From positions 62,001 through 126,000 of the forward strand of contig NZ_JNZY01000018.1 in assembly GCF_000717655.1 (NCBI RefSeq): a stretch of 64,000 bases of DNA, written 5' to 3'. The stretch comes from Streptomyces katrae. Its GTDB lineage: Bacteria; Actinomycetota; Actinomycetes; Streptomycetales; Streptomycetaceae. A program made the translations under genes and the position numbers. Under the pieces are notes generated by a model. That model did not search any database. It saw nothing but the letters and a program-made list of their open reading frames with translations, and had not been told where the DNA came from. Positions 25,882-36,424 of the stretch are shown here, one piece after another; positions within the stretch are counted from its first letter, which is position 1, and every line of letters starts with the position of its first letter.

Positions 25882-27810
25882 CTACTTCGCCTCCTTGGAG
25901 AGGCGGGGGATGCCCGCGGCCTCGTAGGCGGCCGGTTCGTCGAGGGTCTCGTTCGCCAGCAGTGCCTCGGTCAGGGCGTCGAGTTTCGGACGGTGTTCGC
26001 GCAGCAGCCGGCAGGCCTCCACGTAGCACTCGTCGACGATCCGCCGCATCTCGTGGTCCACCGCGTCCAGGGTGGCGGGGGCCGCCAGGAGCCCGTACGG
26101 GCTCTGCGCGTCCGCCGGGATGGCGGTGAGGCGGCCGATGCGCTCGCTCATGCCCCAGCGGCCGACCATGCCGCGGGCGAGGTTGGTGACCTGTTCCAGG
26201 TCGTTCTCCGCGCCCGTGGTGATGACGTCGAACACGACGTGCTCGGCCGCCATGCCGCCGAGCGCGCCGATGATGCGGCCGCGGAGGTAGTCCTCCGTGT
26301 AGGAGTAGCGGTCCGCGTCGGGGGTCGAGAGGGTGACGCCGAGCGCCCGGCCGCGCGGCACGATCGTGATCTTGCGGACGGGGTCGGCGCCCGGCTGGAG
26401 CATGCCCAGCAGGGCGTGGCCGCTCTCGTGGTAGGCCGTGCGGCGGCGCTCCTCCTCGGGCATGACCAGCGCACGGGCCGCGCCCAGCTGGACCTTCTCG
26501 AGGGCGTCCATGAAGTCCGCCTGGGTGACCTGGCCCTGCTTGCGCTTCACCGCGAGGAGGGCGGCTTCGTTGGCCAGGTTGGCGAGGTCCGCGCCCGTCA
26601 TGCCGGGGGTGGTGCGGGCCACCTGGTCGAGGTCCACGTCGGCGGCGAGCGGGATGTCCCGGGTGTGGATCCGCAGGATGGCCTCGCGGCCGGCCCGGTC
26701 GGGCGGGGAGACCGACACCGTGCGGTCGAAGCGGCCGGGGCGGGTGAGCGCGGGGTCCAGGACATCGGGCCGGTTGGTCGCGGCGATGACGACGACGCCC
26801 TCCGAGCCGGAGAACCCGTCCATCTCGGTCAGGATCTGGTTGAGGGTCTGTTCTCGCTCGTCGTGGCCGCCCATGGCGGCGCCGCCGCCGCGGGCCCGGC
26901 CGATGGTGTCGATCTCGTCGATGAAGACGATCGAGGGGGCCACCTTGCGCGCCTCGGAGAAGAGTTCGCGGACCCGGGAGGCGCCCACGCCGACGATCAT
27001 CTCGATGAACTCGGAGGCGGAGGCGGAGAAGAACGGAACCCCCGCCTCGCCCGCCACCGCGCGCGCCAGCAGGGTCTTGCCCGTGCCGGGCGGTCCGGCC
27101 AGCAGCACCCCGCCGGGCATCCGGGCGCCCAGGGCCCGGTACTGCTGCGGGTTCTTGAGGAAGTCCACGACGTCGTGGAGCTCGCCCTTGACCTCGTCGA
27201 TCCCGGCCACGTCGGCGAACGTGGTGCGCCTGCCGCCCTCCAGCTCCACGGGCTTGGGCGGCTGCTTGCGGCCCAGCCCGCCGACGCCGCCCATGGCCGA
27301 GCCCATGCGCCGGGCGATGACCACCCACAGGAGGACCAGCAGCAGCATCGGTGCCAGCGAGATCAGCAGATTGGCCAGGAAGCTGCGCTGCACGACGACC
27401 GGGGAGGCCGTGACGACGACGTTGTGCTTGGTGAGGTTCGTCCACAGCTGGTCGTCGGCGAAGGCCGGGCGCTGGGTGACGAACTTCTTGTAGTCGCCCT
27501 TGCCGCCGTCGGGCAGCGGCCGTTCGTTCTTCAGCTCGCCCTGGATGGCGTCGCCCTTGGAGTAGATCTTCGAGACGTTGCCGTCGGCGACCTGCTTGCT
27601 GAACTCCGTGTACGAGACGGTCGGCTCGTCGCCCTCGTTGAAGAACGACAGGACCACGTTGGTGATCAGGAAGACGATCAGGGCGGCGAGGATCAGCCCG
27701 CGCCAGCCCCCGGGCATCTTCCTCTTGGGCGGCGGTGCGGGCGGCGCGCCCTCGGAGCGCCAGGGCGTGTCGGCGCGCTCGCGAGGCGGTACGGGGGTGG
27801 GGCTGGGCAC
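25882..27810 (-). CDS. FtsH-type membrane AAA+ zinc protease (paralogue)
   Basis: Membrane-bound ATP-dependent protease of 642 residues. Two membrane segments (about 38-57 and 145-166) flank an extracytoplasmic domain; the AAA+ module has Walker A GPPGTGKT (239-246), Walker B IVFIDEID and the second-region arginines (RPGRFDR). The protease domain has HESGH and the third zinc ligand region ([12 protein letters not shown]). GTG at 27810 follows AAGGAGG. It is likely a paralogue: the main streptomycete ftsH sits beside folate genes, and this one next to ffh has a short C-terminus and a longer Pro-rich N-terminus. Confidence 0.9.
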   Translation of the reverse strand: MPSPTPVPPRERADTPWRSEGAPPAPPPKRKMPGGWRGLILAALIVFLITNVVLSFFNEGDEPTVSYTEFSKQVADGNVSKIYSKGDAIQGELKNERPLPDGGKGDYKKFVTQRPAFADDQLWTNLTKHNVVVTASPVVVQRSFLANLLISLAPMLLLVLLWVVIARRMGSAMGGVGGLGRKQPPKPVELEGGRRTTFADVAGIDEVKGELHDVVDFLKNPQQYRALGARMPGGVLLAGPPGTGKTLLARAVAGEAGVPFFSASASEFIEMIVGVGASRVRELFSEARKVAPSIVFIDEIDTIGRARGGGAAMGGHDEREQTLNQILTEMDGFSGSEGVVVIAATNRPDVLDPALTRPGRFDRTVSVSPPDRAGREAILRIHTRDIPLAADVDLDQVARTTPGMTGADLANLANEAALLAVKRKQGQVTQADFMDALEKVQLGAARALVMPEEERRRTAYHESGHALLGMLQPGADPVRKITIVPRGRALGVTLSTPDADRYSYTEDYLRGRIIGALGGMAAEHVVFDVITTGAENDLEQVTNLARGMVGRWGMSERIGRLTAIPADAQSPYGLLAAPATLDAVDHEMRRIVDECYVEACRLLREHRPKLDALTEALLANETLDEPAAYEAAGIPRLSKEAK

Positions 27811-27881
27811 GTGGCCTCCTTACTGCCGTCCTCGTGGCCGACCATAAGGGATATGACGCACCATTGCGCCCGCGGAGCGTA

Positions 27882-27926
27882 CGCGAACGGGCCCTGGCCG
27901 GAAGCTCCGGCCAGGGCCCGTTCGCG
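27882..27926. terminator. Strong terminator after ffh
   Basis: CGCGAACGGG... pairs with ...CCCGTTCGCG over about 20 bp (27882-27901 with 27907-27926) around a five-base loop, 12 bases after the ffh stop and upstream of the FtsH-type gene. Confidence 0.8.
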
Positions 27927-27937
27927 CACGGACGCGG

Positions 27938-29506
27938 TTACTTCATGAACTTCTTGAACTCGTCCGGGAGGTCGAAGTCCTGGCCGGACTGGCCCGCGGC
28001 GGGAAGGCCGAACGGGCTGCCGGTGGCGGGCGGGGCGGTCTGCGGGCCCTGCTCGCGGCGGGCAGCTGCCGCTGCCTCCTCTTCCTTGCGCTTCATCGGG
28101 TTGCCGCTCTTGCGCTTGCCCTTGGCCTGCTTGACCTGCTTCTTCTGCCGGCCGGGGCCGCCGCCCATGCCCGGGATGCCGGGCATGCCGGGCATCCCGC
28201 CGCCCTGGGCCATGCGGGACATCATCTTGCGGGCCTCGAAGAAGCGCTCGACGAGGTTCTTGACGGCGCTGACCTCGACGCCGGAGCCCTTGGCGATACG
28301 GGCGCGGCGCGAGCCGTTGATGATGTGCGGGTCGTGGCGCTCGGCCGGGGTCATCGACTTGATGATCGCGGCCGTGCGGTCGACGTCACGCTCGTCGATG
28401 TTGTTGATCTGGTCCTTGATCTGGCCCATGCCGGGGAGCATGCCGAGCAGCTTGGAGATGGAGCCCATCTTCCGGACCTGCTCCATCTGGGCCAGGAAGT
28501 CGTCGAGCGTGAACTCCTTCGGCCCCTTCTGGAGCTTGGCCGCCATCTTCTCGGCCTCGGCCTGGCTGAAGGTCTTCTCGGCCTGCTCGATGAGGGTGAG
28601 CATGTCACCCATGTCGAGGATCCGGCCCGCCATGCGGTCCGGGTGGAACGCGTCGAACTCGTCGAGCTTCTCGCCGTTCGAGGCGAACATGATCTGCTTG
28701 CCGGTGACGTGCGCGATGGAGAGCGCGGCACCGCCTCGGGCGTCGCCGTCGAGCTTGGAGAGCACGACGCCGTCGAAGCCGACGCCGTCACGGAAGGCCT
28801 CGGCGGTGTTGACCGCGTCCTGGCCGATCATGGCGTCGACGACGAAGAGGATCTCGTCGGGGCTGACGGCGTCGCGGATGTCCGCGGCCTGCTGCATCAG
28901 CTCCGAGTCGATGCCCAGGCGGCCGGCGGTGTCGACGATGACGATGTCGTACTGCTTGGTGCGGGCGTACTCGATGGAGTCCTTGGCCACCTGCACCGGG
29001 TCGCCGATGCCGTTGCCGGGGGCGGGCGCGTAGACCGCGACGCCGGCGCGCTCGGCGACGACGCTGAGCTGGTTGACGGCGTTGGGGCGCTGGAGGTCGC
29101 AGGCCACGAGCAGCGGGGAGTGGCCCTGGCCCTTGAGCCAGAGGCCGAGCTTTCCGGCGAGGGTCGTCTTACCCGCACCCTGGAGACCGGCGAGCATGAT
29201 CACGGTGGGCGCGGTCTTGGCGAAGCGCAGGCGCCGGGTCTCGCCGCCGAGGATCGAGACGAGCTCGTCGTTGACGATCTTGAGGACCTGCTGGCCCGGG
29301 TTCAGGGCCTTGGAGACCTCTTCGCCGCGGGCGCGCTCCTTGACGTTCGCGATGAAGGAGCGGACGACGGGGAGGGCGACGTCGGCCTCGAGGAGGGCGA
29401 TACGGATTTCCCGCGCCGCAGCGTCGATGTCCTGCTCGGAGAGGCGGCCCTTGCCCCGGAGGGACTTGAAGGTCGCGCTGAGGCGGTCGGAAAGCGTATC
29501 GAACAC
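27938..29506 (-). CDS. ffh: Signal recognition particle protein Ffh
   Basis: SRP54 GTPase that binds signal sequences on the ribosome and docks to FtsY. 522 residues from GTG at 29506 (start VFDTLSDRLSATFKSLRGKG). The N domain is followed by the G domain with GLQGAGKTT, the DTAGR box (IVDTAGRLG) and TKLDG (SKLDGDARGG). The M domain has Met-rich segments and MSRMAQGGGMPGMPG. The C-terminal 70 residues are a Lys/Ala-rich tail. The long open frame upstream of this start has no coding character. Confidence 0.96.
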   Translation of the reverse strand: MFDTLSDRLSATFKSLRGKGRLSEQDIDAAAREIRIALLEADVALPVVRSFIANVKERARGEEVSKALNPGQQVLKIVNDELVSILGGETRRLRFAKTAPTVIMLAGLQGAGKTTLAGKLGLWLKGQGHSPLLVACDLQRPNAVNQLSVVAERAGVAVYAPAPGNGIGDPVQVAKDSIEYARTKQYDIVIVDTAGRLGIDSELMQQAADIRDAVSPDEILFVVDAMIGQDAVNTAEAFRDGVGFDGVVLSKLDGDARGGAALSIAHVTGKQIMFASNGEKLDEFDAFHPDRMAGRILDMGDMLTLIEQAEKTFSQAEAEKMAAKLQKGPKEFTLDDFLAQMEQVRKMGSISKLLGMLPGMGQIKDQINNIDERDVDRTAAIIKSMTPAERHDPHIINGSRRARIAKGSGVEVSAVKNLVERFFEARKMMSRMAQGGGMPGMPGIPGMGGGPGRQKKQVKQAKGKRKSGNPMKRKEEEAAAAARREQGPQTAPPATGSPFGLPAAGQSGQDFDLPDEFKKFMK

Positions 29507-29688
29507 GGTGGTCGCGATTCCTCGGGTCGGGGGCGTGTGGTCGCCCCCCAGGGTATCCGCCCCTCCCCCTGTCCGGGGACCCGCCCGTTTCGGCGCCGTG
29601 CTCCGCCCAGCGCCCCGCGCTCCGTCCGGCCGCCGGCCCGCCTCCCGGCCCGGAACCGGGGCCGGGGGTCGCCGCTGCGCGCGGGGCT

Positions 29689-29760
29689 CTCTCCCCGCCC
29701 CGCCCTTCCTCCGTTTCCCCGGCTCCGCCCGGACCCGGTCCTCACACGCCGGCCGGGCTG
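29689..29760 (-). repeat. GC-rich intergenic repeat, copy 2
   Basis: On the minus strand it reads GCCCGGCCGGCGTGTGAGGA, CGGGTCCGGGCGGAGCC and GGGCGGGGCGGGGAGAG in order. The same blocks occur near 10557-10612 and inside smc (44611-44676). The family resembles widespread streptomycete intergenic repeats known from many genomes. Confidence 0.65.
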
Positions 29761-29776
29761 GATCTGCCCTGCGCGT

Positions 29777-29803
29777 GCCGGATGGCGCGCAGCGCCATCC
29801 GGC
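29777..29803 (-). terminator. Terminator after glnD
   Basis: GCCGGATGGCGC pairs exactly with GCGCCATCCGGC around a three-base loop, starting 17 bases after the glnD stop. Confidence 0.75.
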
Positions 29804-29820
29804 CCCGCCCGGCGTGTGGG

Positions 29821-32262
29821 TCACTGGAGGGCGGCCTCCAGGGTGGTGGCCAGGGACGCGGCCGCGGGCGGCGGCAGCGGTTTGCCGTCGGGGTCGACGA
29901 CGTACAGGGAATCCACCGCGTTGGCGCCGAGGGTCGAGACGTGGGCGCTGCGGACCCGCACCCCGGAGGATTCCAGCGCGCGCCCGATCCGGTGCAGCAG
30001 ACCCACCGCGTCCGGGGCCCGGACCTCCAGGACCGTGGCCAGGGACGAGACGTCCGGGACCACCGTCACCCGCGGGGGCGGCGGGACCACCCCGCGACGC
30101 CGCGGGTACGCCGCCTCGCGGTCCGCCAGCTTCGCCGGGACGTCCAGCGAGCCGTCCAGCGCCCGGATCAGGTCCGTGCGCAGGCGGGACACCTCCGGTA
30201 GCGAGCCGTACTCGGCGGCCACCCGCCAGCGCAGCACCAGTACCTCGCCCGCCAGATCCGGCAGCTCCAGCGAGCGCAGGTCCGCGGCGCGGACCGTGAG
30301 CCGGTGCAGGGCCAGTACACCGGCCACCGCCGGGAGGACCCCCGGCTGGTCCGGGACCGCCACCACCAGTTCGACCCCGACCGCGTCGTCCTCCTCCTGG
30401 CGCGCGTGCAGCGCCAGCACCGGCTCCCGGGTGCGCAGCGCCTCCACCGCGAGGCGTTCCTGCTCCGTCGTCGGGATGGCCAGGTCCGCCGTGACGGGCG
30501 CAGCCCCGCCCAGCACCGAGGCGACCCGCGCCACCAGGTCCGCCACCAGCGAGCCCCGCCACGTGCTCCACGCCGCAGGCCCCGTGGCCAGGGCGTCCGC
30601 CTCGGTCAGCGCGTGCAGGACCTCCAGCGTCCCGAGCGACCCCACGGCCTCCGCGACCGACCGGACCGTCGCCGGGTCGTCCAGGTCGCGCCGCGTCGCG
30701 GTGTCGATCAGCAGCAGGTGGTGCCGTACGAGCACCCCCAGCACGGCGGCGTCGTCCGCGTCGAAGCCCACCCGGACGGCCACGTCGCGGGCGATCGTCT
30801 CGCCCGCCACCGAGTGGTCCCCCGGCCAGCCCTTGCCGATGTCGTGCAGCAGGGCGGCCATGAGCAGCAGGTCCGGACGGCTCACCCGGCGGGTCAGGGC
30901 CGAGGCGCGCACCGCCGTCTCGACCAGGTGCCGGTCCACCGTCCAGGTGTGCACGGGATTGCGCTGCGGACGGCACCGCACCCGTTCCCAGTCGGGCAGC
31001 AGCCGCGTGATCAGCCCCTCGGCCTCCAGGGCCTCCCAGACCGCCACCGTCGGCTCCCCCGCCCCCAGCAGGGTGAGCAGCTGCTCCCGTGCCTCCGCGG
31101 GCCACGGCACGGGCAGCGGCTTCGCCTGGGCCGCGAGCCGGCGTACGGCGTGCAGCGACACCGGGAGTCCCGCCTGCGCGGCCGCGGCCCCGAACCGCAG
31201 TGCCAGCACCGGGTCCCGGTCGGGCCGGGCCGCCAGGGCGAGCACGGCCTCGCCGTCGGACTCCACGACCCCCTCGGCGAGCGGCGCCCGCTCGGCTGCC
31301 GCGGCCCCCCGCGTCCCCAGCAGCCCGCGCAGCCTCGGCCGGGCCGCCCGGGCCCGCAGGACCCGCCCGACCTCGCGCCAGGTCACGTCCCCCGCGTACG
31401 CGACGACCCGAGCGGCCTCGTACACCTCGCGCAGCAGCGCGTCCGCGTCGAGCAGGCCCAGCTGGGCGGCGACCTGGTCCTGCTCCTGGAGCGCGAGCCG
31501 GTCGGTCGCCCGGCCCGTCACCAGGTGCAGCGCGTCCCGCGCGTCCAGCAGCCGCCGCCGGGCCTCGGCCAGCCCCTCGCGCGGGGCGTCGGCCAGCCAG
31601 GACGCGGCGACCGCCCGCAGTGCGGTGGCGTCGCGGAGCCCGCCGCGGGCCTCCTTGAGGTCGGGTTCCAGCAGGAAGCGGAGCTCCCCGGACCGCTCGG
31701 CCCGCTCCCGGCACAGGGAGTGCAGCTGCGGGAGCCGCTTGGCGGCCTGGTTGCGCCAGTCGGCCAGTACGGAGGTGCGCAGGCCCGCGAGCAGGCCGAC
31801 GTCGCCCGCGACCGGCCGGGCGTCCAGCAGCCCCAGGTGCACCTTGAGGTCCTCGGCGGCGGTCCTGCGCGCCTCGGCCGGGGTCCGCACCGAGTGGTCG
31901 AGGGCCACGCCCAGGTCCCACACGGGGTACCAGATCCGGTCGGCCAGCGCGCCGAGCGCCCGCGGCTCGGCCTTGCCGTCGTGGAGCAGCAGCAGGTCGA
32001 GGTCGCTGCGGGGGGAGAGTTCGGCGCGGCCGTAGCCGCCGACGGCGACGAGGGTGGCGCCGCGCACTCCGGTCTCCCGCTGGGCCGTGGTGAACAGGGC
32101 GTTCAGCCAGTCGTCGGTCAGCCCGGCCAGCGCGGAACGCCGCGAAGGCCCGGACCGCGACTCCTCCTGGAGGAGTCGCAGCCGGGCCGCGGCGTACGCG
32201 CTGGGTCCCGAGCCGGACGGATCGCCGGAATCACCCGTCGTGGTCTGCTTGACGCTCGTCAC
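29821..32262 (-). CDS. glnD: PII nucleotidyltransferase GlnD
   Basis: Bifunctional sensor that modifies and demodifies PII; in S. coelicolor it adenylylates GlnK at Tyr51 rather than uridylylating it. The 813-residue protein has the nucleotidyltransferase motif GGYGRAELSPRSDLDLLLL, an HD hydrolase domain (AALLHDIGKGWPGDHS) and two C-terminal ACT domains that sense glutamine. The start is GTG at 32262 with GGGAG eight bases upstream. A MITE-like element separates it from glnK, but it probably still belongs to the amtB-glnK-glnD operon. Confidence 0.95.
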   Translation of the reverse strand: MTSVKQTTTGDSGDPSGSGPSAYAAARLRLLQEESRSGPSRRSALAGLTDDWLNALFTTAQRETGVRGATLVAVGGYGRAELSPRSDLDLLLLHDGKAEPRALGALADRIWYPVWDLGVALDHSVRTPAEARRTAAEDLKVHLGLLDARPVAGDVGLLAGLRTSVLADWRNQAAKRLPQLHSLCRERAERSGELRFLLEPDLKEARGGLRDATALRAVAASWLADAPREGLAEARRRLLDARDALHLVTGRATDRLALQEQDQVAAQLGLLDADALLREVYEAARVVAYAGDVTWREVGRVLRARAARPRLRGLLGTRGAAAAERAPLAEGVVESDGEAVLALAARPDRDPVLALRFGAAAAQAGLPVSLHAVRRLAAQAKPLPVPWPAEAREQLLTLLGAGEPTVAVWEALEAEGLITRLLPDWERVRCRPQRNPVHTWTVDRHLVETAVRASALTRRVSRPDLLLMAALLHDIGKGWPGDHSVAGETIARDVAVRVGFDADDAAVLGVLVRHHLLLIDTATRRDLDDPATVRSVAEAVGSLGTLEVLHALTEADALATGPAAWSTWRGSLVADLVARVASVLGGAAPVTADLAIPTTEQERLAVEALRTREPVLALHARQEEDDAVGVELVVAVPDQPGVLPAVAGVLALHRLTVRAADLRSLELPDLAGEVLVLRWRVAAEYGSLPEVSRLRTDLIRALDGSLDVPAKLADREAAYPRRRGVVPPPPRVTVVPDVSSLATVLEVRAPDAVGLLHRIGRALESSGVRVRSAHVSTLGANAVDSLYVVDPDGKPLPPPAAASLATTLEAALQ

Positions 32263-32282
32263 CCAGGAGCTCCCGTCAGTTA

Positions 32283-32441
32283 GGACCTGTCCGGTCGGTC
32301 GTGCCAGGCTCGCGTGCCCTGGTGCGCACGCTCGCCGCGTTGTCGTCGGTCACCGACGCTCCGCGTCGATTCCCTCCTCCGCCTTGCGAGCGCACGCACC
32401 AGGCCCCGCTCGCTCATCCGGCCGGACCGGCCGGACAGGTC

Positions 32442-32442
<1 letters not shown>
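32283..32442. mobile_element. MITE-like element between glnK and glnD
   Basis: A 160-bp segment with 18-bp terminal inverted repeats (32283-32300 and 32425-32442, one mismatch, ends GGACCTGTCC) flanked on both sides by TA. Internally CCTGGTGCGCACGCTCGC (32318-32335) and GCGAGCGCACGCACCAGG (32386-32403) are inverted with two mismatches, and short perfect hairpins lie between, so the whole element folds on itself. No reading frame inside looks coding. Deleting the element and one TA gives glnK a TAA stop, 17 bases before the glnD GTG. Confidence 0.75.
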
Positions 32443-34123
<1,681 letters not shown>

Positions 34124-34273
34124 CGGCGTCTCCTCGTCGTCGGTACGTTCGCGTGCGGGCGATCGTGAAAACCTGAGCGGCGCAAGGCGTAAGGCCGGGG
34201 GGTGGGGCCTGGGGGCTGGCCGGTTATTGACCCTGAGATTCGCGCAGGCCGGTTTCCGGCGGCGCCGCTCGGT

Positions 34274-34309
34274 GTTTCGCGCCGATGACGAAGGCGTCCG
34301 GGCTGTTAC
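34274..34309 (-). promoter_or_regulatory. GlnR-type boxes upstream of amtB
   Basis: Reading the minus strand from 34309: GTAAC-6 bases-GACGC, then four bases, then GTCAT-6 bases-GAAAC. The Streptomyces GlnR consensus is gTnAC-n6-GaAAc. The second pair matches at nine of ten positions, the first at eight. This suggests GlnR activation of amtB-glnK-glnD under nitrogen limitation, as known in S. coelicolor. Confidence 0.65.
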
Positions 34310-34414
34310 GGGGTGATGAACTGCGACGGGCGGCCGCAGCCGTCAATCGAGGAACCACGACGGCGAGCAACCACGTCCGCGGGAGCGGCGGCGGTTCAGC
34401 CGCAGGGATGCAAA

Positions 34415-34489
34415 CCGGCCGCGGCAGTACCCGGGGGGACCTGGCTGGGGGAGCCTGATCGGGCTTCACGGGGTGACTGCCGCGGCCGG
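34415..34489 (-). terminator. Terminator-like stem after nsdA
   Basis: CCGGCCGCGGCAGT (34415-34428) is exactly complementary to ACTGCCGCGGCCGG (34476-34489) across 47 bases. It follows the nsdA stop by 29 bases and separates nsdA from the amtB promoter. The remaining part of the 394-base gap (34124-34517) holds the GlnR boxes and no gene. Confidence 0.55.
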
Positions 34490-34517
34490 GGCCTTCGGGG
34501 GGCGGCCGCTCGGGCCG

Positions 34518-36041
34518 TCAGACGGCCTCCGCCGCTTCGGGGAGCCGGGAGGCGAGCTGGTCGGTCAGCCGGACCACGTCGGCCACGTCGCCGTACTCAC
34601 GGGCGGCGGTGTCGACGGTCTTGCGCAGCCGCGTGTTCACCCTTTCGGACCGCACCTTTCCGGCCACGTCAAGGGCCCGGCCGACGAGGACGGTGGCTTG
34701 CTCGGGCTCGCGCTGGATCAGGTGCACGGTGGCCATGCCGATGAGGTTGAGGGCGTACGAGCGCTGGTGCTCGTCGTCCTTCTCGAACAGCTCCACGGCC
34801 CGCTGCATCACGGGCTCGGCGAGGGAGGCGTACATGGGGCTGCGCCCGGCCACGTAGGCCAGGTCGCGGTACGAGTGGGAGTTCTCGCCGTTGAGCTCGG
34901 CCTCGGAGAAGAAGCGGATCCAGTCGGGTTCGGGCTCGCCGCCGAAGGCGACGTCGGAGAAGGTGTCCTCGGCCATCCGGACGGCCCGCTTGCAGCGGCT
35001 CGGCTGGCCCATGTTGGCGTAGGCGCGGGCCTCCATCGCATACAGCATGGCCTGGGTGCGCGGGCCCGCGCAGTCGCGGCTGCCGTACTGCGCGAGGTGG
35101 ATGAGCTCCAGGGCGTCCTCGGGGCGGCCCAGGTGGATCATCTGGCGGCTCATGCTGGAGAGGATGTACGAGCCCAGCGGCTTGTCCCCGCCCTCCTTGG
35201 CGGCGTGCAGCGCGAGGACGAAGTACTTCTGCGCGGTGGGGTGCAGGCCGATGTCGTAGCTCATCCAGCCGGCCAGTTCGGCGAGTTCCGCGGCGACCTT
35301 GAAGAGCCGCTTCATGACGGGCGCCGGGTGGTTCTCCTGGAGCAGGTCGGTGACCTCGTGCAGCTGGCCCACGACGGCCTTGCGGCGCAGTCCGCCACCG
35401 CACTGGGCGTCCCACTGGCGGAACATCACGGTGGTGGCTTCGAGGAGACCGAGTTCCGGTTCGGACAGGCGCGGCGGGCGGTGGCCGCTGAGGGCTCCGG
35501 CCGCCCCCGCCTCGCGGGGGCCCGGGTCGGCGGCGGGGACCGGGACGAGCCAGCGCTGCATGGGCTCGATGAGGGCGGGGCCGGCGGAGAGGGCGAGCGA
35601 GGTCCCCAGGAAGCCGCGGCGGGCCAGCATCAGGTCGCTGCGGGAGAACTCCCCGAGCAGCTCGACGGTCTGCGGGCCGGCCCAGGGCAGGTCGACGCCG
35701 GAGACGGACGGCGTCTGGTGTGCGGTGCGCAGCCCGAGCTGCTCGATGGCGACGACGGAGCCGAACCGCTCGGAGAACAGCTCGGACAGGATCCGCGGGA
35801 CGGGCTCGCGGGGCTGCTCGCCGTCGAGCCAGCGGCGTACCCGGGAGGTGTCCGTGCTGATGTGGTGGGCGCCCATCTGACGGGCACGCCGGTTCACCTG
35901 GCGGGCGAGTTCGCCCTTCGACCAGCCGCTGCGGACGAACCAGGAAGTCAGTTGCTCATTGCGGGCGGCAGAGCCCGGGACCTCCGGCTCCTCGCTCGTT
36001 CCGCTTGCGCCGTTGCCGCTCACAGGAACGCCCCCATCCAC
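34518..36041 (-). CDS. nsdA: Negative regulator of differentiation NsdA (tetratricopeptide-type)
   Basis: A 507-residue protein matching NsdA, whose loss in S. coelicolor increases sporulation and actinorhodin. The N-terminal 100 residues include a helix-turn-helix-like part (WSKGELARQVNRRARQMGAH and RRWLDGEQPREPVPRILSEL). The rest is helical repeat of TPR type, for example AAELAELAGWMSYDIGLH and YILSSMSRQMIHLGRPEDAL. It lies upstream of amtB as in S. coelicolor. The start is GTG at 36041 or GTG at 36023; neither has a strong ribosome-binding site. Confidence 0.9.
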   Translation of the reverse strand: MDGGVPVSGNGASGTSEEPEVPGSAARNEQLTSWFVRSGWSKGELARQVNRRARQMGAHHISTDTSRVRRWLDGEQPREPVPRILSELFSERFGSVVAIEQLGLRTAHQTPSVSGVDLPWAGPQTVELLGEFSRSDLMLARRGFLGTSLALSAGPALIEPMQRWLVPVPAADPGPREAGAAGALSGHRPPRLSEPELGLLEATTVMFRQWDAQCGGGLRRKAVVGQLHEVTDLLQENHPAPVMKRLFKVAAELAELAGWMSYDIGLHPTAQKYFVLALHAAKEGGDKPLGSYILSSMSRQMIHLGRPEDALELIHLAQYGSRDCAGPRTQAMLYAMEARAYANMGQPSRCKRAVRMAEDTFSDVAFGGEPEPDWIRFFSEAELNGENSHSYRDLAYVAGRSPMYASLAEPVMQRAVELFEKDDEHQRSYALNLIGMATVHLIQREPEQATVLVGRALDVAGKVRSERVNTRLRKTVDTAAREYGDVADVVRLTDQLASRLPEAAEAV

Positions 36042-36050
36042 TCAGCCTCT

Positions 36051-36098
36051 TCATACGAAACCCTGGCTGGAGCGGCGAGCGCCGCCACGGACCTTCAC
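36051..36098 (-). CDS. Possible 15-residue leader peptide upstream of nsdA
   Basis: GTG at 36098 follows a strong GGAGG four bases upstream and opens a 15-codon frame (VKVRGGARRSSQGFV) that stops 7 bases before the nsdA GTG at 36041. The ribosome-binding site is better than that of nsdA itself, so nsdA may depend on ribosomes reaching it from here. The peptide is very basic. Only the sequence pattern supports it. Confidence 0.35.
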   Translation of the reverse strand: MKVRGGARRSSQGFV

Positions 36099-36424
36099 AG
36101 GTCCTCCACAAGTTGCCTCCGGCATAACCACGGACGGCACGCCTTCGGGGTTTAGTGCACTGAAAGTAATCCTACGATCACCCCTGCGGCGAGGTTGATT
36201 GCAGAAACGCCACCATTCGCCACCCCTTCGAATGAACTGGCCACTGGCCAGGCGCGATTCACTTGACACCGAGGCGAAAGCGATCGGTTGGACGGGAGCG
36301 CACCAGGGGCGCACGCGGCGAGGAGTGCGCCGGGTGGCCCTCGGGACACCGGGCTCGTACCCGGCCCCGCATCCCGTCCCGCCGACGTCGTAACCACCGG
36401 CGCATCCGACCCGTTGGAGGGGGC
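36099..36424. other. Divergent intergenic region between nsdA and the prim-pol gene
   Basis: About 326 bases that must hold the promoters of both genes. A TTGACA at about 36263 (plus strand) lacks a good -10. On the minus strand a TAGGAT (about 36170) could be a -10 for nsdA. There is a short direct repeat ACTGGCC ACTGGCC near 36237. It is more AT-rich than the surroundings. No other gene seen. Confidence 0.45.

Larger units (their letters stand above)
29507..29820. other. Intergenic region between glnD and ffh
   Basis: About 314 bases without a gene. From the ffh side it holds an unresolved promoter area, then a GC-rich segment, the repeat at 29689-29760 and the glnD terminator at 29777-29803. 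No small coding frame with a ribosome-binding site was seen. Confidence 0.6.

Noticed and set aside
29507..31921. Upstream extension of the ffh frame through glnD
   Set aside because: Composed of Gly/Ala/Arg-rich sequence with no domain, and antiparallel or shifted to glnD; ffh starts at 29506.
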